Below, in pieces: positions 44,796 through 56,413 of a stretch of 64,000 bases of DNA. A model generated the notes under the pieces. That model was not told where the DNA came from and searched no databases. It saw only the letters and a list, made by a program, of their open reading frames with translations. Position numbers and translations under genes: made by a program. Where the stretch lies: positions 14,012,001 to 14,076,000 of the forward strand of contig CM059621.1 of assembly GCA_030435675.1 (NCBI GenBank). Direction: 5' to 3'. The number at the start of each line of letters is the position of its first letter. The first letter of the stretch is position 1. This DNA is from Steinernema hermaphroditum. Its lineage: Eukaryota; Nematoda; Chromadorea; Rhabditida; Steinernematidae.

Positions 44796-47700
44796 TCAAG
44801 CGCAGTTGAAATAGACGGTGTGCATGTTGCATAGTTTCTCGATGGGAGTGAAGTCTTTCACCTCCCCGGACTGCTTCTCATCTTCCACGTTCTCGATGTC
44901 GAACTCTTCGCCGTCGGAGTCGATTTCTGGAACAGAGAAAGGGTTGTTTTGTGGATTTTGGGAGTAAGTAGCTTAAAGAGAAAGGATTGGTTTTATGGGT
45001 TTGAGGTAGCCACACACAGAAAAATCATGGTGCGACGGTGTGAGACCGGTCGCATTTTGCATTTGCGTCTGCTCAGCAAGGGAAAATCGGTTGAACGCAG
45101 ACAATCGCATCAGACAGACCTTCCCAAAAGTCTAAGTTTGCATTATTTCAGACTACTTTCACATTCTCCTTCCCCTCTTAAACACCTTCACCAAAAGCGT
45201 TGAAATTAGAATGTATGTTATTAAGGGAATGTCTCTCACCGTCGTCGGACTTAAGTGAATCGCAAGTGGATTTCGAGTCGTCCAGCGACTTTCCCTCCGA
45301 ATCGGTCGAGTTCACTCCGTTGGGTTTGGAGTCCTCCTGTTTCCTTTGCTGCTTCTTGATCTGAAAACGGTTTTCGTAGACCATAAGGCTCCATATATCT
45401 GTGCGTTACCTTAGCCCTTTGATTTTGGAACCACACCTGCACGACCCTTACACTGAGACCGGTCTCCTTCGCCAACTGCTCTCGCACCTAAAACGACTCT
45501 CTAGCTGCATGCTGATCATAGATATTCCTACTTTTCGACTGGGCTTGGCGCTCTTCTCGAAGGCGTACTTGAAGGCCTTCCTCTGCTGGCTGTTCAGAAT
45601 CGTCCGCGGCCGTTTCGGCGTCTTCCTGTTGACGTCGACGGCGTCTATGTCGTAGAATCCGGGCATTGGGCCGTAGGGGGCGTCGGGGAGAGGCGGCGGA
45701 GGCAGCTGCTGGCACAGAAGGACGTTGTAGTCGTGCTGACAGATTGTCTGCCCGTCCACAAAGAAGTACTGGTCGCCCTTCTTGAGGGGCTGCTGGCAGT
45801 AGACGCACGAGAAGCACCCCGCGTGGTAGGTGTTCTGCATGCAGCGGAAGACGAAGTCCGTCGGCTGGAGGGCGCCGTGGCATCGCGCGCATTTTGCGGA
45901 GAAGAGTCTGCAAAAGGGGGTACGGTATAGCGTGAAACGACTAACAAAAGGTTCACGTAGACAGTCCCCAGAGGTCTTATTTTAGACATCATTGACTGTC
46001 TGTCTGACCCTATGCAGAATCCGTCTTAATCAACAAATCCAGTCACAGACAGACTGCCTCCTATATGAAAGACATTGGAAAACGGTATGCATTGTAGACG
46101 TCTGCTGTGGACAGGTTGGTCGTTTTCAGACAGTGCATCAGACCATCGTAGACGTCTCAATTAAAAGCTTTGGAGAACTGTTATTGGTACATCATTGTGA
46201 CCCGGTCTTTGAGTCGCTTCTGAGTGTCTTCATCTACTTCCTCGAACGACAGAGGAAATCCATCAAAAGGCACAAAACACTGAGGACAAAGAAGGGGAGG
46301 CGAATGAAGGAAACAAATGGAGGATGTTTTGAAAAGCGGACACCTAAGTCATTTCCACTGCCATGACCGATCTGAATGTTAATCTTGTGTGTGTTTCCGG
46401 GCATTTCCTATGCTTCTTAATCTCGTAACAAGAGTTTTGAGTGAGAAACAGAACAGGAACAAAAACAGTGTATAAGGAATTTTCTACACTCCTTGGAATT
46501 AGGGCGTTTAAAGGCTTTATCACTGTGCACAACCCTTTCAGACTGTTCTAGAATGTTCTAAAACAGAAAATAGTTTAGAAATTTGGAAAGGTCTGTCTAA
46601 GTCTTTTGTATTACCGGTTGGCCCCTTGCTGAACAGAGACAAATGCAAAATGTGACCGGTCTCGCACTGACCTGTCTGTCTGAACAATCCTTTCTGATTG
46701 CATTCTCTTACCACCTTCTCTTTAGGGTTTAATTACCCCAGGTTTTTGACGCTAAAAGGAGCACACTTATCAGATTTCGTTTAGGAGTTACCCCTCACCC
46801 ATCGAACCAAATGGTCAGCACAGAATGTGAGTTGTCTGATACAAAAATTTCGAAAAATTGCAAGAGTCGTTCCCCAAACTGCTTCGTCCCTAAAGTGAAC
46901 AAATGAAGGTATATCCTATCTTTTCCATGAAACGTTCCAAAAGATCGAAAATCTGACCCTAATCACGAGGTTCTTAATGTCTAAGGATAGGCCTAAGCCT
47001 AGCCTGGATTAGGCTTAACTCTGGATCTATCGCCTGAGATTGTGGGCGCTTTTACGGGTTATTTCGGGTTTCCTGAAAGATGAAAGGGCGAACTTGCACT
47101 TAGAGAATGGGGCGGTTGATCTGTTTATTTCCCTTTTAGGGGGTTTTGAGGTCTGCACACTCTTTCTGCATAACAGAACTTGTCATCGTATACAGATCTT
47201 ATTAAATGCCCCTACAACAACGATCCATGCGGGCCCCGGCGACTGTATCTCCCCGTTCTCAAGGAGGCAATAAACGCGCGGATCATAACACTTAAGGTTC
47301 AAGTGTCCCGTGGACAGATGACTTCCGTCCCGGCGCGACCGATGGCCACCGAGGAGCTTCGGATTAGCCGCGCGGATTAATTACAACATATTGTTGTGCA
47401 ACTCGCCCCTCAACCCATCAGGGGTGCGCGCCGACCCTCGGTCCGACCACCCAAGCTAAGCGCCTAGGTCCAGCTGCACGCTGAGTCAGGTAAGCGCGTC
47501 CTGTACTCGCGGGGAAGCGGAGGAAACGCTGATCCGATGCACTTGCTCTGAGTCAATGCAGAGGGGATTAGATTTGGGGAGTCAGGTGCGCTGCTGGAAA
47601 GGGATCAGAAGCACGGTTTTGAGAGGATGTGAAAAGGGTGCTACTGACTACAGATTGAATGAAAAATCTCGTAGATGGAAGTTTAAAAAAATTAAACTCG

Positions 47701-50700
47701 ACGGATTGAACCACTACAGTAAAGTTAGCTTTCTACCCTTCGAACGTCCCGACTTCTGCATCCTAAGCTTGAATGAGGAGTCGATGGACTCAAGTCCATC
47801 CCGAAAAAGAAAGAATAAAGGAGCTTTCTATTGGCGACCGTGGGCAAATCTATTTTTCATTCTACAACTCAAAGCACTCCTTGGTGAGTGAGCTGAAGGA
47901 TATCCCAAGAGACAGTTCATTTCAGATTCCACCTATCCTTTCATTTAGAATTTCGATAAATCCACCACCAAATCGGTCCATTCTTCCTGCCATTTCTGGC
48001 GTTCTTATAGGCAGCAGGTGGTGTCCTACTTTCGCCAATGATGACCAAATGATTTCCATTGGATATTGTCGACATGCCATCGACATTTTTTCTGCAAAAC
48101 TATCTCAACATCTTCGGCGGTCCACCTCCCTTCCGTACCCATCTCTCCATCCAATACGCCCGGCTACCGTACCCCATAAGAAGGCTGCTTTCCGGCTCCG
48201 TTCCGCTTGGCGGCTGTCATTCAGCGCACCGTCGAGTGTCCCCTAATGAGACGCAATAAAACACGAATTGTGATTGACACGCGTGAAACGGTGTCCGTCG
48301 CCGCGGGTGGTCCCGAGGCCGTCCTCTTTTTTGGGCCGCCGACCCCTCCCGGAACCGGCAGCTGGCGCGCCATCGTAAAAGAAGGGCGATTACGGTAGTT
48401 GCCGGACGACGGACAATATTTGCTCAGTTGTGTTTACCGTCGTCCGACCCTCAGGGAAGAGGCTGTTTGCCGACAGCGCCAGATTCCTTTTTTCACGCGG
48501 CCCGATTTAATTAAGCCCATTTCGGGCGGCGCGGCGCTGACGTCGTCTAATCCCCTTTGATGGTCGCAATTATTTGCTTAGTAAGTTTTCGCCGTGCCCC
48601 GGGCGACGCCGACGAATCCTTAGAGCATCGAGGTGGATGGGGTCGATGAGGTGGAGGTGAACTCTTCGGATCGGAAGGGCAAAGCGGGAAGGGAAGGGGA
48701 TCAAGAAAAGAGGAAATTACCGTTGGCTGGCTCACGTGTGTAGAAATTCGTTTTGAATTGATAGTTTTGTATTGCGAGTACTAGCTGTAACGGACGTGAA
48801 AATAGAAAATATTGATGGGAAAAGATCGCAAAAGGAAGTGCAAGTTCAAGTGCCTAAAGTATGTCAGACAATTCTGTAAAAAGGAGGTCCCAAAAAGCAG
48901 CATTCAAGAAACATAAGATCGGGTTCTGTGATCGGTTCTCAGAACGACCGCTTACAAACTGCAAACACAGGATAAATGACCCTAACGATCGGAATAGACA
49001 TCGTCTGTCGATCGTTTCCAGACTTCATGCAAGTGAAAGTCATTTTGCAACTGGTCTCCCTCCGGGGAATAATGATGCACTTTTCAGACCGTCTCAGAAT
49101 GCACAGACAGATATTTGCAGACGTCTAAAATTGAAACAATTGTCTACACAATAAAAAGCACGAGAATCATCATACAGCAACCGTAAAATTTTCATCGTAT
49201 TAACTTCCGATTTAAGTTCTGAAAGTATGTAAAAGCTTAATATGTAGAGATATTGGATTAACTTTTGAAGTTCAGGAAACAATCTTACTATCGGAAGTCA
49301 ACGTAATTTATGTACCGTAATGGTTCGTATGGTGCGGAATCAAATATTATTTTACTAAACTTAATAAAGAGATATAAAATAACTCCAGATTGCGTCATAC
49401 TTTGTTTAAGGGTTTCAGTCTTCTAATAATATCTTAGATCATTGATCCTATGGCCCCTCCTTGGATACTGTCCACTAATGCGATCGTAGCCATGCCCCTC
49501 ATCCCCTCTTTCCCTCGCGCAATAATCAATCGTAAATGCGCAATCAGCTTGTCGCGACAAGACACTCATCCGGACGCGCGTCTGTCAGACGACTACGGTT
49601 GACCGCGCGGCAAGTGTCAATAATGAGAGATTAAGGATGCGGCGCTGGTCGAGAGGTCAGGATGGCGCGTGCGCGATCCCATCACCTTTTGCGTAATTAG
49701 GCGCGCTGCCGGAACAGATGTAATCTCTTTGGAGGCGGCGGCGGCGGTAAGCGATCCAAAGCGACAGGCGCTAAGCTCTTCCCAATTATGAGCACTCTCT
49801 CCAAGGGACACAAGGGCGCTCGCGCACGCTATTTCCCATTTCGGCACTCAAAAGGGCTCCGAAATGTTGAAGAAGTTGGCTGTGAATGGCCTGGGTACAG
49901 TGAGAGTGTCCGTTGCCGGTGGAGACCGTTTTGGAATTAAGATGAGTCTCGAAATTTAAAAATTTAAACTTTTCGGGACTTTTTAGACTATTTTCATAGA
50001 GATATGGCTGATCTGCAGAAGAGCTTCAGAGGATTGCATTTTAGCCATATAATGTTTCTACTAAAATTCTACTGGGGGAGTCCACTATACCAATAAGACG
50101 TGCCGATGAAAAAGGTGTACTTTGCAGACAGTCTCTGGAAGCTGCTAATGGGAAGCTGTCTGATAGCGACCAATATGACCACAACAGACGTCTAGGATGT
50201 AAATCGAAGACTGTCTGAAAACGACACTTCTTTCATTGGCACGCAAGTGCGGTTGCAAAACGTTCTTGAGGGTCAATCTCTTCCTAAAAAAGAACATTCA
50301 AAAGTGGGATTGTAAAAAAAAATACTGTAAGCTGGCGAAACACTCAGATCATATTGGTGGCAATGTCAAACAAATAATTGACCGAAGCAGTTTGTAAGAG
50401 CTGGACTTACTGGGAATGGTCCTCTTTACAGTACACTCGGCCGTCCTTCACAAAACAGGTGTCCTTCTCGGAAAGCGCTCGATCGCAGCTGAAGCACCGC
50501 AGACACATCTCGTGCCAGAAGTCGTCCATCACTCTCAGAAGATACCTAAAAGTCTCCTCCTCAGCATCTGCCCCTGAGCCCGGTCCCTCACCTCTCCCTG
50601 ATCTCATATCCGCAGGCGGCGCAAGCGAACTCCTCTCGGGGCGTTTGGTTGGAGAACGAGTGCTCTATAACTGTAAAGAACCAGGTGGAAGCTGGAAAAA

Positions 50701-50905
50701 ACGATCCTTACGTGAGGGTGACAGGGAGAAGGAGTCGCCGGGAAGACGAGTTGGCGTGAAAGTGCTCGTGGAGGGAGGATTAGAGGAGGGGGAGGTGAGG
50801 AAGGCGCCGACCAGGTCGGGGAAGTCGTCGATCTCTCTGAACGAAACCTTTGAATCGGCCGGAATCGCGGCGGAAGAACCTTTTCATGGAGGAGGCGATG
50901 TCCAT
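44796..50905 (-). CDS. lim-6: LIM-homeodomain transcription factor, LMX1 class
   Basis: Exons 50905-50880, 50836-50712, 50670-50592, 50545-50411, 45907-45532, 45487-45410, 45360-45240 and 44926-44796 join to 356 aa. LIM1 reads [42 protein letters not shown]2 reads [38 protein letters not shown]. The homeodomain has [19 protein letters not shown] and [19 protein letters not shown], the LMX1 class signature (worm LIM-6, neuronal identity). The tail is Ser/Asp/Glu-rich. A 4.5-kb intron (50410-45908) separates the two LIM domains; the other introns are below ~320 nt. Confidence 0.93.
45908..50410 (-). other. 4.5-kb intron of lim-6
   Basis: No nested gene is supported. GC-rich islands at ~47215-47560, ~48200-48720 and ~49440-49860 stand out from AT-rich surroundings. 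They contain TAAT-core sites (GGATTAATTACAAC, TTTAATTAAG, CAATTATTTGC, GTAATTAGG), as expected of homeodomain-bound enhancers. Confidence 0.45.
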
Positions 50906-51256
50906 CGCTCGGAAGCTCTGCTCTGCGGCCACCCTCGGCTGCCGCCGGCGGGAGGCCCCACCTACCGTAGTCCTCGAGGAGTGGAGGACCTCGGCTGCGC
51001 CCTCTGCGACTCCGCCTCTTTGCGAGGCCGTCGAGGCGATGGATCGATGCGGGTGGCGATGTTTGACGGCTTTTAGGGGATTTCTTGTTATTGGGGCAGC
51101 GGAGGAAAGGCTAATATTGCATAAATAAGTGCCGGGGATGACACTTTTTCTACGTCGGCTGTCAAGGACAAGGAAGACCTTGAAGTTCAGTAAAACACGT
51201 TAAACACACGGAAGCATTTCAACCCAACCGACATAGCGAACACCTTATTTCTCTGA

Positions 51257-51544
51257 TCACATCAGTCTACCGGCATTCTGAAGGATTACGGTAGTCTCTG
51301 AAAGCTTTGGAACGTCTCATACAGACGTGAGACATTTCTCGTGAAGACCGTTTCATTCCCAAGTCTCACTCACTTCACAATCGGTCGATTCGATGGCCAG
51401 TGCAGCTTCTGAAAGGCAAGTCTTCTTCCAGATCTCTTTCACCTCGTCTTCCTTCTTCAGCGAATCATCTTTGGCGACGGCAATCAACTTTCTCGATGAT
51501 GTGACAACTGCAAGGTGATCTCCTTTGCTCTGTCCGTTACTCAT
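51257..51544 (-). CDS. possible small soluble protein
   Basis: Exon 51544-51374 encodes 57 residues of coding-like composition (KDDSLKKEDEVKEIWKKTCL). Donor GAA/GTGAGT leads to a short last exon (51277-51257, NAGRLM and stop). The Met lies just after CCTATCAG, a plausible trans-splice site. At 63 aa it has no recognised domain. Confidence 0.4.
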
Positions 51545-51946
51545 TTACTTCTGATAGGGAGTTTAACGTGCTCTATTCATACCGGCTTGTGCGGGGGGCA
51601 GCCAAAACGCATGATACCTCCTACAACTCGACGACGCTCCCCTCGACGATCTCCTCCTTCTGTGACATTAGCGCCTTCTACGACGAAGCCAAGATGGGGC
51701 TCTCAACGGATTCCGACCGGTAGACCCACAGTGAACCCTCGGAAGATTATCAATCTTGTTTAGAAGTTCTCAAGAAAACAGCGTATATCTCTTCCAATAT
51801 GAATGATCTGTCTGTGGTAGAATAAAAGAATAAAACCCAGATAGTATAAAAGAGGTTTGCAGAAGGCCTGGGAACCATATGGACAACATCTAAATAAAAA
51901 AGGAAGTTTTATATTAATCATAACGGCAAACGTTACATTACATTGT
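51545..51946. other. intergenic
   Basis: An Arg/Pro-rich plus-strand frame (to 51763) has no ATG that fits. The rest is the 3' region of the gene ending at 51947. Confidence 0.45.
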
Positions 51947-53092
51947 TTACTTGGAACCAGAACTTCTTCCACACTCAGAGCGACCTTCAGAACCCGGCTC
52001 CGACTCCGGCTCCGCGTCCACGCCCTTCAGCGCGAGGCCATCCGATTCGTTCATCGCTGCTCGAAGTCGGAGCTCCTTCTCCTTCTGCTGTCGAATCTTC
52101 CTGCGCACCAAGACCGTCATCACGATGTCGCCAACCAAGACGGCGACGGCAAAGAGGCACACGCCGACAATGTATCCCGTTGTCCACGTGAACTTGTCGG
52201 TGACGATTTTCTGTGAAAAAAAAATCGTATAAATATCCAGAAAACCGCAATTTCGTGCTTACCTGATCTTGGACTGAGAGAGACTTGTATCTCATCGGGT
52301 AGATATCGAAGGTTAGTCGCGGTCTCCACATCGCGATTGCCATCTGCACGATTTGAGTCACATCGCCTTGGCTTGGAGAATCTGAATCAGAAGCAAAATC
52401 ATAAACTAACCCCATGCAATCAAATTTTGGCGTTTCGTTAAGCATCACGTCAATTCTCATATGTCTTACTTTTCATCTTCTCATCACTGTGCAGCATTAC
52501 ACGCATTGAACTGGTGACGCCTTCGATTTCCGCTTTCCACACGCTTCCATTGTTAAAGATCTGTACCACATTCGGAACGGTCGGCGGCTTCTTTTCAGGT
52601 GGTCCACAAACATCCGATTGAGAGGATGACACCAAGAAGACGAGATTTATGGCGCCGTACAAGAACGTCTTCTTGTGAAGCTACAAGATCTGTGCTTGAA
52701 ACTATCGTGAGAACTTTCGGCTACCTTCTCACAGAGCTCAGAAACGTTTACGGCCTCAACGTGAAAATACACTTCGCTGCTTCTGGGCACCGACTCCATG
52801 AACGTTGACAGGACGCACTTCACATATCCAGCCACGTCTTCATCCCCTCGCGTGTACATCAACGTCAAGTTCCGTCGGCCCATCTCTCGTCGCGGCACCC
52901 AAAATATCTGAAACGCGGCAGTCTACAACATTGGACAGAAGAGATTTCACCTACATTTCCACATGGTGGCGACACAGTTAACGAGGCGTTCAGCAAGGGA
53001 GTCGCCGATAGAGTTGGAGGCGGCTCTGGGATTCGCGGTTCCACACTGAAAACGAGAGTGGACAACAGCAGTAGACCGATCGCTGCACGCAT
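51947..53092 (-). CDS. type I membrane protein with Cys-containing ectodomain
   Basis: Exons 53092-52955, 52907-52725, 52680-52470, 52381-52263 and 52210-51947 join to 304 aa. The order is a signal peptide (MRAAIGLLLLSTLVFSVEP), an ectodomain of ~210 residues with CVLSTFMESVPRSSE, VEAVNVSELCEK and SDVCGPPEKK plus NLT and NVS sites, one transmembrane helix (GYIVGVCLFAVAVLVGDIVM), then a basic stop-transfer (VRRKIRQQKEKE) and a Glu/Ser-rich tail. The family is not recognised. Two partial relatives lie immediately upstream. Confidence 0.78.
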
Positions 53093-53359
53093 GTCTCGAA
53101 GAAATGATGGGCGGCAGCGACGCCATGCGGTCTATACCACTTTGCAGACAGTCTGTTGCAAACATCAGACGCTTTGCTAAGCCGATAGACTGCCTCATTT
53201 GTCTATTTCCAGCCAAGTCAACTCTGCAAACCAAATGAACAGTCCCTACGGTTGGTCGTGTCTCTGGAAAAATGTTCCCAGATGCAGCAGGAATGCCCAC
53301 GTGGCAGGAGCGCCAACGGCGAAGGTCGTCCGTTCGCTCTACTGTGTTTTCTCGAGTAG

Positions 53360-53560
53360 GCGCGAAGAGCAGAGACGATTGTACATTTCTACGTCGAAGC
53401 CGTAAACGTATTTGAGCTCTGTGGAAAGGTAGGTGAAAGTTCTCGCGATATTCGTGAGGATCGGTCTTGTAGCTTTAGAAAACATTCTTCTACGGTACCA
53501 TAAATTTCGTTCTCTTCATGTCATCCATCTCAATCGGACGTTTGTGGAGAACCAAAGAAG
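53360..53560 (+). pseudogene. inverted partial copy of the 51947-53092 gene
   Basis: The plus strand reads VHFYVEAVNVFELCGK, then an intron-like GTAGGTGAAAGTTCTCGCGA ... CTTGTAG and the start of the next exon with CTCAATCGGACGTTTGTGG. This matches exon 2, intron 2 and exon 3 of the neighbour. The exon part is frameshifted and the ends are missing. Confidence 0.85.
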
Positions 53561-53624
53561 AAGTCGTCATTTCCCGATGCAGTGAAGTGCTGGACGTGCT
53601 GAACGGAGAATTTTCACTTACGCT

Positions 53625-53728
53625 CCCACAGCTCAGAGACATTCGCGGCATTGACGTAGAAACCCATCTCGCTGACTCTGGGCACTGACTCTAAGAACGT
53701 CAGCAGAGATTCGTATACGTGCAAGGTA
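53625..53728 (-). pseudogene. second partial copy of the same exon
   Basis: The minus strand reads FLESVPRVSEMGFYVNAANV, then SELWER and a GTAAGTG donor. It corresponds to the end of exon 2 of the intact gene. It could instead be one exon of a diverged paralogue. Confidence 0.75.
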
Positions 53729-53960
53729 CCATGGCTGACGGTTCCTATTGCAAAATCCAACAACTTCCAATCTAATATATGCAAGTCTTATGCAAGACTC
53801 AGGACTCCAATTAGCCCATTATCCTATCTTTTTTCTTTTGCGCAGTTGAGAGTATGTATGTATTGTTTGTCTATGTGTATTGTTTGTCCGCGCGTTATTC
53901 TATGTAGTGCCGTCACCACGATTTGCTCTATGCTTTTTCGCTGATTTATTCCATTTTCAG

Positions 53961-55112
53961 ATGAGCGCCGATGGAATAGTGGCGTCACCGAGAACTACTA
54001 GCGACGTCCAGGTCAGCTTCAACAAGACCTACTTCACTAGACCTGACTACGACCTGGAGCGTTTTCTCCGACTCACAAGACGCCATGTCACTCTCGAGCA
54101 ACTCCATGCTGATTTGAAAATCTATCTAAAAGCCATACAAAACTCCCTGACTGAACTTATCAACAATGATCATGCCGAATTTGTGAATATATCGTCAAAT
54201 TTGGTTCATCTGAAAGACAGCATTGACGCAGTGAAATCGGGTATCAATGTAGGTTTTAGTGTGGTTCTCTTGCTCTAGTGAGTATTGTGTTTCTAGGCGA
54301 GCTTTGCCGAATTATCTTCAAGTACCGCGGCAGTTCAGAAAACAGCTCATTTCGTTGAGCGGAAGATAAAAGAGCTGACCGAAAATCGCAAGGAGCAGTG
54401 CAAGATTCGCAACCGTATTTCGCTTGTGCTCGCCTTGAAGGCGCTGATGGAAACACTCGCGAAAAGACCTGCCGAGATCAATCACCGATGGCTGGACTCT
54501 CTCACCTGCAGAGTCGTTTCTCTTGAAATGTGGTATCAACGAAGTGAAAACGTCGACATTCGGCTGGCGGAGGCGCGCGAGCGTTGCTTGATGCGACTTG
54601 AAGCATATCTCAGCCAGTTTATCGTCGAGGACTTGAAGAACGAGGCCAGCTATCTTCCGGCAATTTTATCAATTTTGCTGCTCATTGGAAAAACTGATGG
54701 CCCAACGGAAATAATCGGAAAATCTGCTGTCAGCCCGGCAATGGTCGCCAAAAGTGGCAGAAGTCTTGACCAACGTTTGGAAAAGGCTCTGCAGATGTTG
54801 ATTGACCTGCAAGCTAGATGGACTACGATGCTGGAGAAGAACGGGGCACATTCGGAGAAGGTCCTGTCGTTTTTGGATCAGTGCTTACTAACATCTTTGT
54901 CAGATTTCCTAGATAAGGTACGCGATTTACTCAAGTTCCGATGGTGACTGGAACATTTTTAGAACATCACTGTTGTTTCGGCTCCAAGCGATAAGCTCAT
55001 CTTCCACCACTGTTTCTGCCTTGTCGTCGAGTTCATTCGCCGTTTCCGAAGATTTCCCGCAACAGTAGCTTTGCTGCGAAGAATCATGGACAAATTCAAT
55101 CACTTCGTCTGA
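53961..55112 (+). CDS. cogc-2: COG complex subunit 2, short form
   Basis: Exons 53961-54248, 54297-54917 and 54963-55112 give 352 aa. The N-terminal part is COG2-like: FNKTYFTRPDYDLERFLRL, then VTLEQLHADLKIYLK, IQNSLTELINNDHAEFVNIS and NLVHLKDSIDAVKSGI. COG2 belongs to lobe A of the Golgi tethering complex. Other COG2 proteins are roughly 650-740 aa; here the frame stops soon after FIRRFRRFPATVALL, so the C-terminal half is absent. No continuing exon is seen before the next gene. The Met follows TTTTCAG, a trans-splice-like site. Confidence 0.8.
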
Positions 55113-55280
55113 CTGTTGGTTTGAATCTTATTTTTTATAACATAAACTAAACTTAATATTTAAATTAAACGAAAGAAGCCCCTGTATTGCAGTCACTCCT
55201 GTATCTGAATGTACTCCGTGGTAGAAGTAGCGATACACACTGGGAAACGACTCGAGTCCGTCCTATGATTGACGAAAAAG

Positions 55281-55657
55281 ACTTATTGTGGAAGACGCGT
55301 CCGGCGAAATATGATCTGCTGCAGTCTGAGCCTGGATCTGAGGTACTTCTGCCCCTCAATGCGCTCCACATTGTCACCGGCAGTTTCGTTTGCCGCTGGA
55401 GATCATGGGTGAGGCGCTGCCTGGCTCAGTGGGGAAGGAGAAGGCGAGGGGCCTTCTTCGGGCGGCATTTCAGTTTCTGTAGAAACGATGGCAACGGCGA
55501 CAGGTGCTGAAGCCACAGGCCCTGAAGTCACATGCAAGGGAGCAAGGAAGACGGTGGAGCCTCTGGAACTGTTGAAGTTGGCGGCGGAGTAGTCGGAACC
55601 GGCAGCGAAAAGGGGACACTCCCGTTCGACGTTGACATCTGAATCCGATAGGGGCAT
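55281..55657 (-). CDS. possible Pro/Ser-rich protein, structure unresolved
   Basis: The minus strand has a Pro/Ser-rich frame (GPSPSPSPLSQAAPHP) from 55657. A coding-like end (NETAGDNVERIEGQKYLRSR) terminates at ~55281. I could not find a donor and acceptor that join them in phase with confidence. Confidence 0.25.
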
Positions 55658-56000
55658 TTGGAGAGGCTACCGTATCTGTAATACTGTATCCTAGGCTTCT
55701 CGGGGCAGTCCTGTTGGCTAATGGGTCCGGATACAGTAATCCGACATACAGTAATTCTTTTCAAATGCTACCACCATTTTCCCAAAAGCTTTCTTTGATG
55801 CCATCGCCCGATATTCTATTCTGCACATTTGAACTCGTTGATTTCCAGGAACCAGCTCACCGTCCCGAGGTAATTAAGCCTGTCACCCCACCGGAGTGCA
55901 GTCAGAGTTCCTCTGTGCCCCCTCACCCTCTGTTTGCCGATCTGATTAAGGTTTGCGTAAACGGCCGTATCGCCTGTCATGTGATCAAACAATACGGCCG

Positions 56001-56008
56001 TATAAAAG
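56001..56008 (+). promoter_or_regulatory. TATA box of first micro-peptide gene
   Basis: TATAAAAG lies 42 bp before the start codon. An initiator-like TCAGTCT at ~56019 leaves a very short leader. Confidence 0.7.
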
Positions 56009-56042
56009 TGCTTCCGCTCAGTCTACACCTAACCCACCAGTC

Positions 56043-56168
56043 ATGAAGACCTTCGTCCTCTTTCTCCTCCTGGCCGTGCTCGTGGCCCTCTCCACGGCCT
56101 TCGGCCTCCGCCAGCCTCAGGAGCAGTTCGCCGACTATCCGCTCTATCGCCCTTTCCTCATCGATTAA
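56043..56168 (+). CDS. 41-aa secreted peptide
   Basis: A single intronless exon begins MKTFVLFLLLAVLVALSTAF, a strong signal peptide. A ~20-residue mature part ends DYPLYRPFLID. There is no Cys and no dibasic processing site in the mature part. C-ending codons dominate. TATA box and initiator upstream support independent transcription. Neuropeptide-like or antimicrobial-type roles are possible, but nothing in the sequence decides. Confidence 0.68.
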   Translation: MKTFVLFLLLAVLVALSTAFGLRQPQEQFADYPLYRPFLID

Positions 56169-56237
56169 ATCTCCATGTTTCAAGCTCCATCCGGTCCCCG
56201 CTTTGTATTGCCGATCCTATCTCACCAGCTTCTTCTG

Positions 56238-56245
56238 TATAAAAG
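56238..56245 (+). promoter_or_regulatory. TATA box of second micro-peptide gene
   Basis: TATAAAAG lies 44 bp before the next start codon, at the same spacing as in the first gene. Confidence 0.68.
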
Positions 56246-56281
56246 CCCCTCAAGCGTCATGTTCCCACATCCAGCCATCAG

Positions 56282-56413
56282 ATGAGTCTTCCTGTTGTCG
56301 TCGTCGCCGTCGTCCTCTTCATCGGATTCGACATCTTCGGCGCCTTCGACGTCGAGCCCGAAACGCCACAGAAGGAGAAGACTCCCCCGAACGACGACCG
56401 TTTCGCCATCTAA
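56282..56413 (+). CDS. 43-aa secreted peptide
   Basis: This intronless exon begins with a short hydrophobic leader, MSLPVVVVAVVLFIGFDIFG. A charged mature part follows (VEPETPQKEKTPPNDDRFAI). It has the same promoter layout and spacing as the gene 114 bp upstream, but no clear sequence similarity in the mature part. Confidence 0.6.
   Translation: MSLPVVVVAVVLFIGFDIFGAFDVEPETPQKEKTPPNDDRFAI

Noticed and set aside
47556..48398. Several plus-strand frames inside the lim-6 intron
   Set aside because: They overlap in different phases without start, splice or domain support.
51515..51763. Arg/Pro-rich plus-strand frame
   Set aside because: There is no ATG that fits: an in-frame TGA lies just upstream and no convincing first exon was found.
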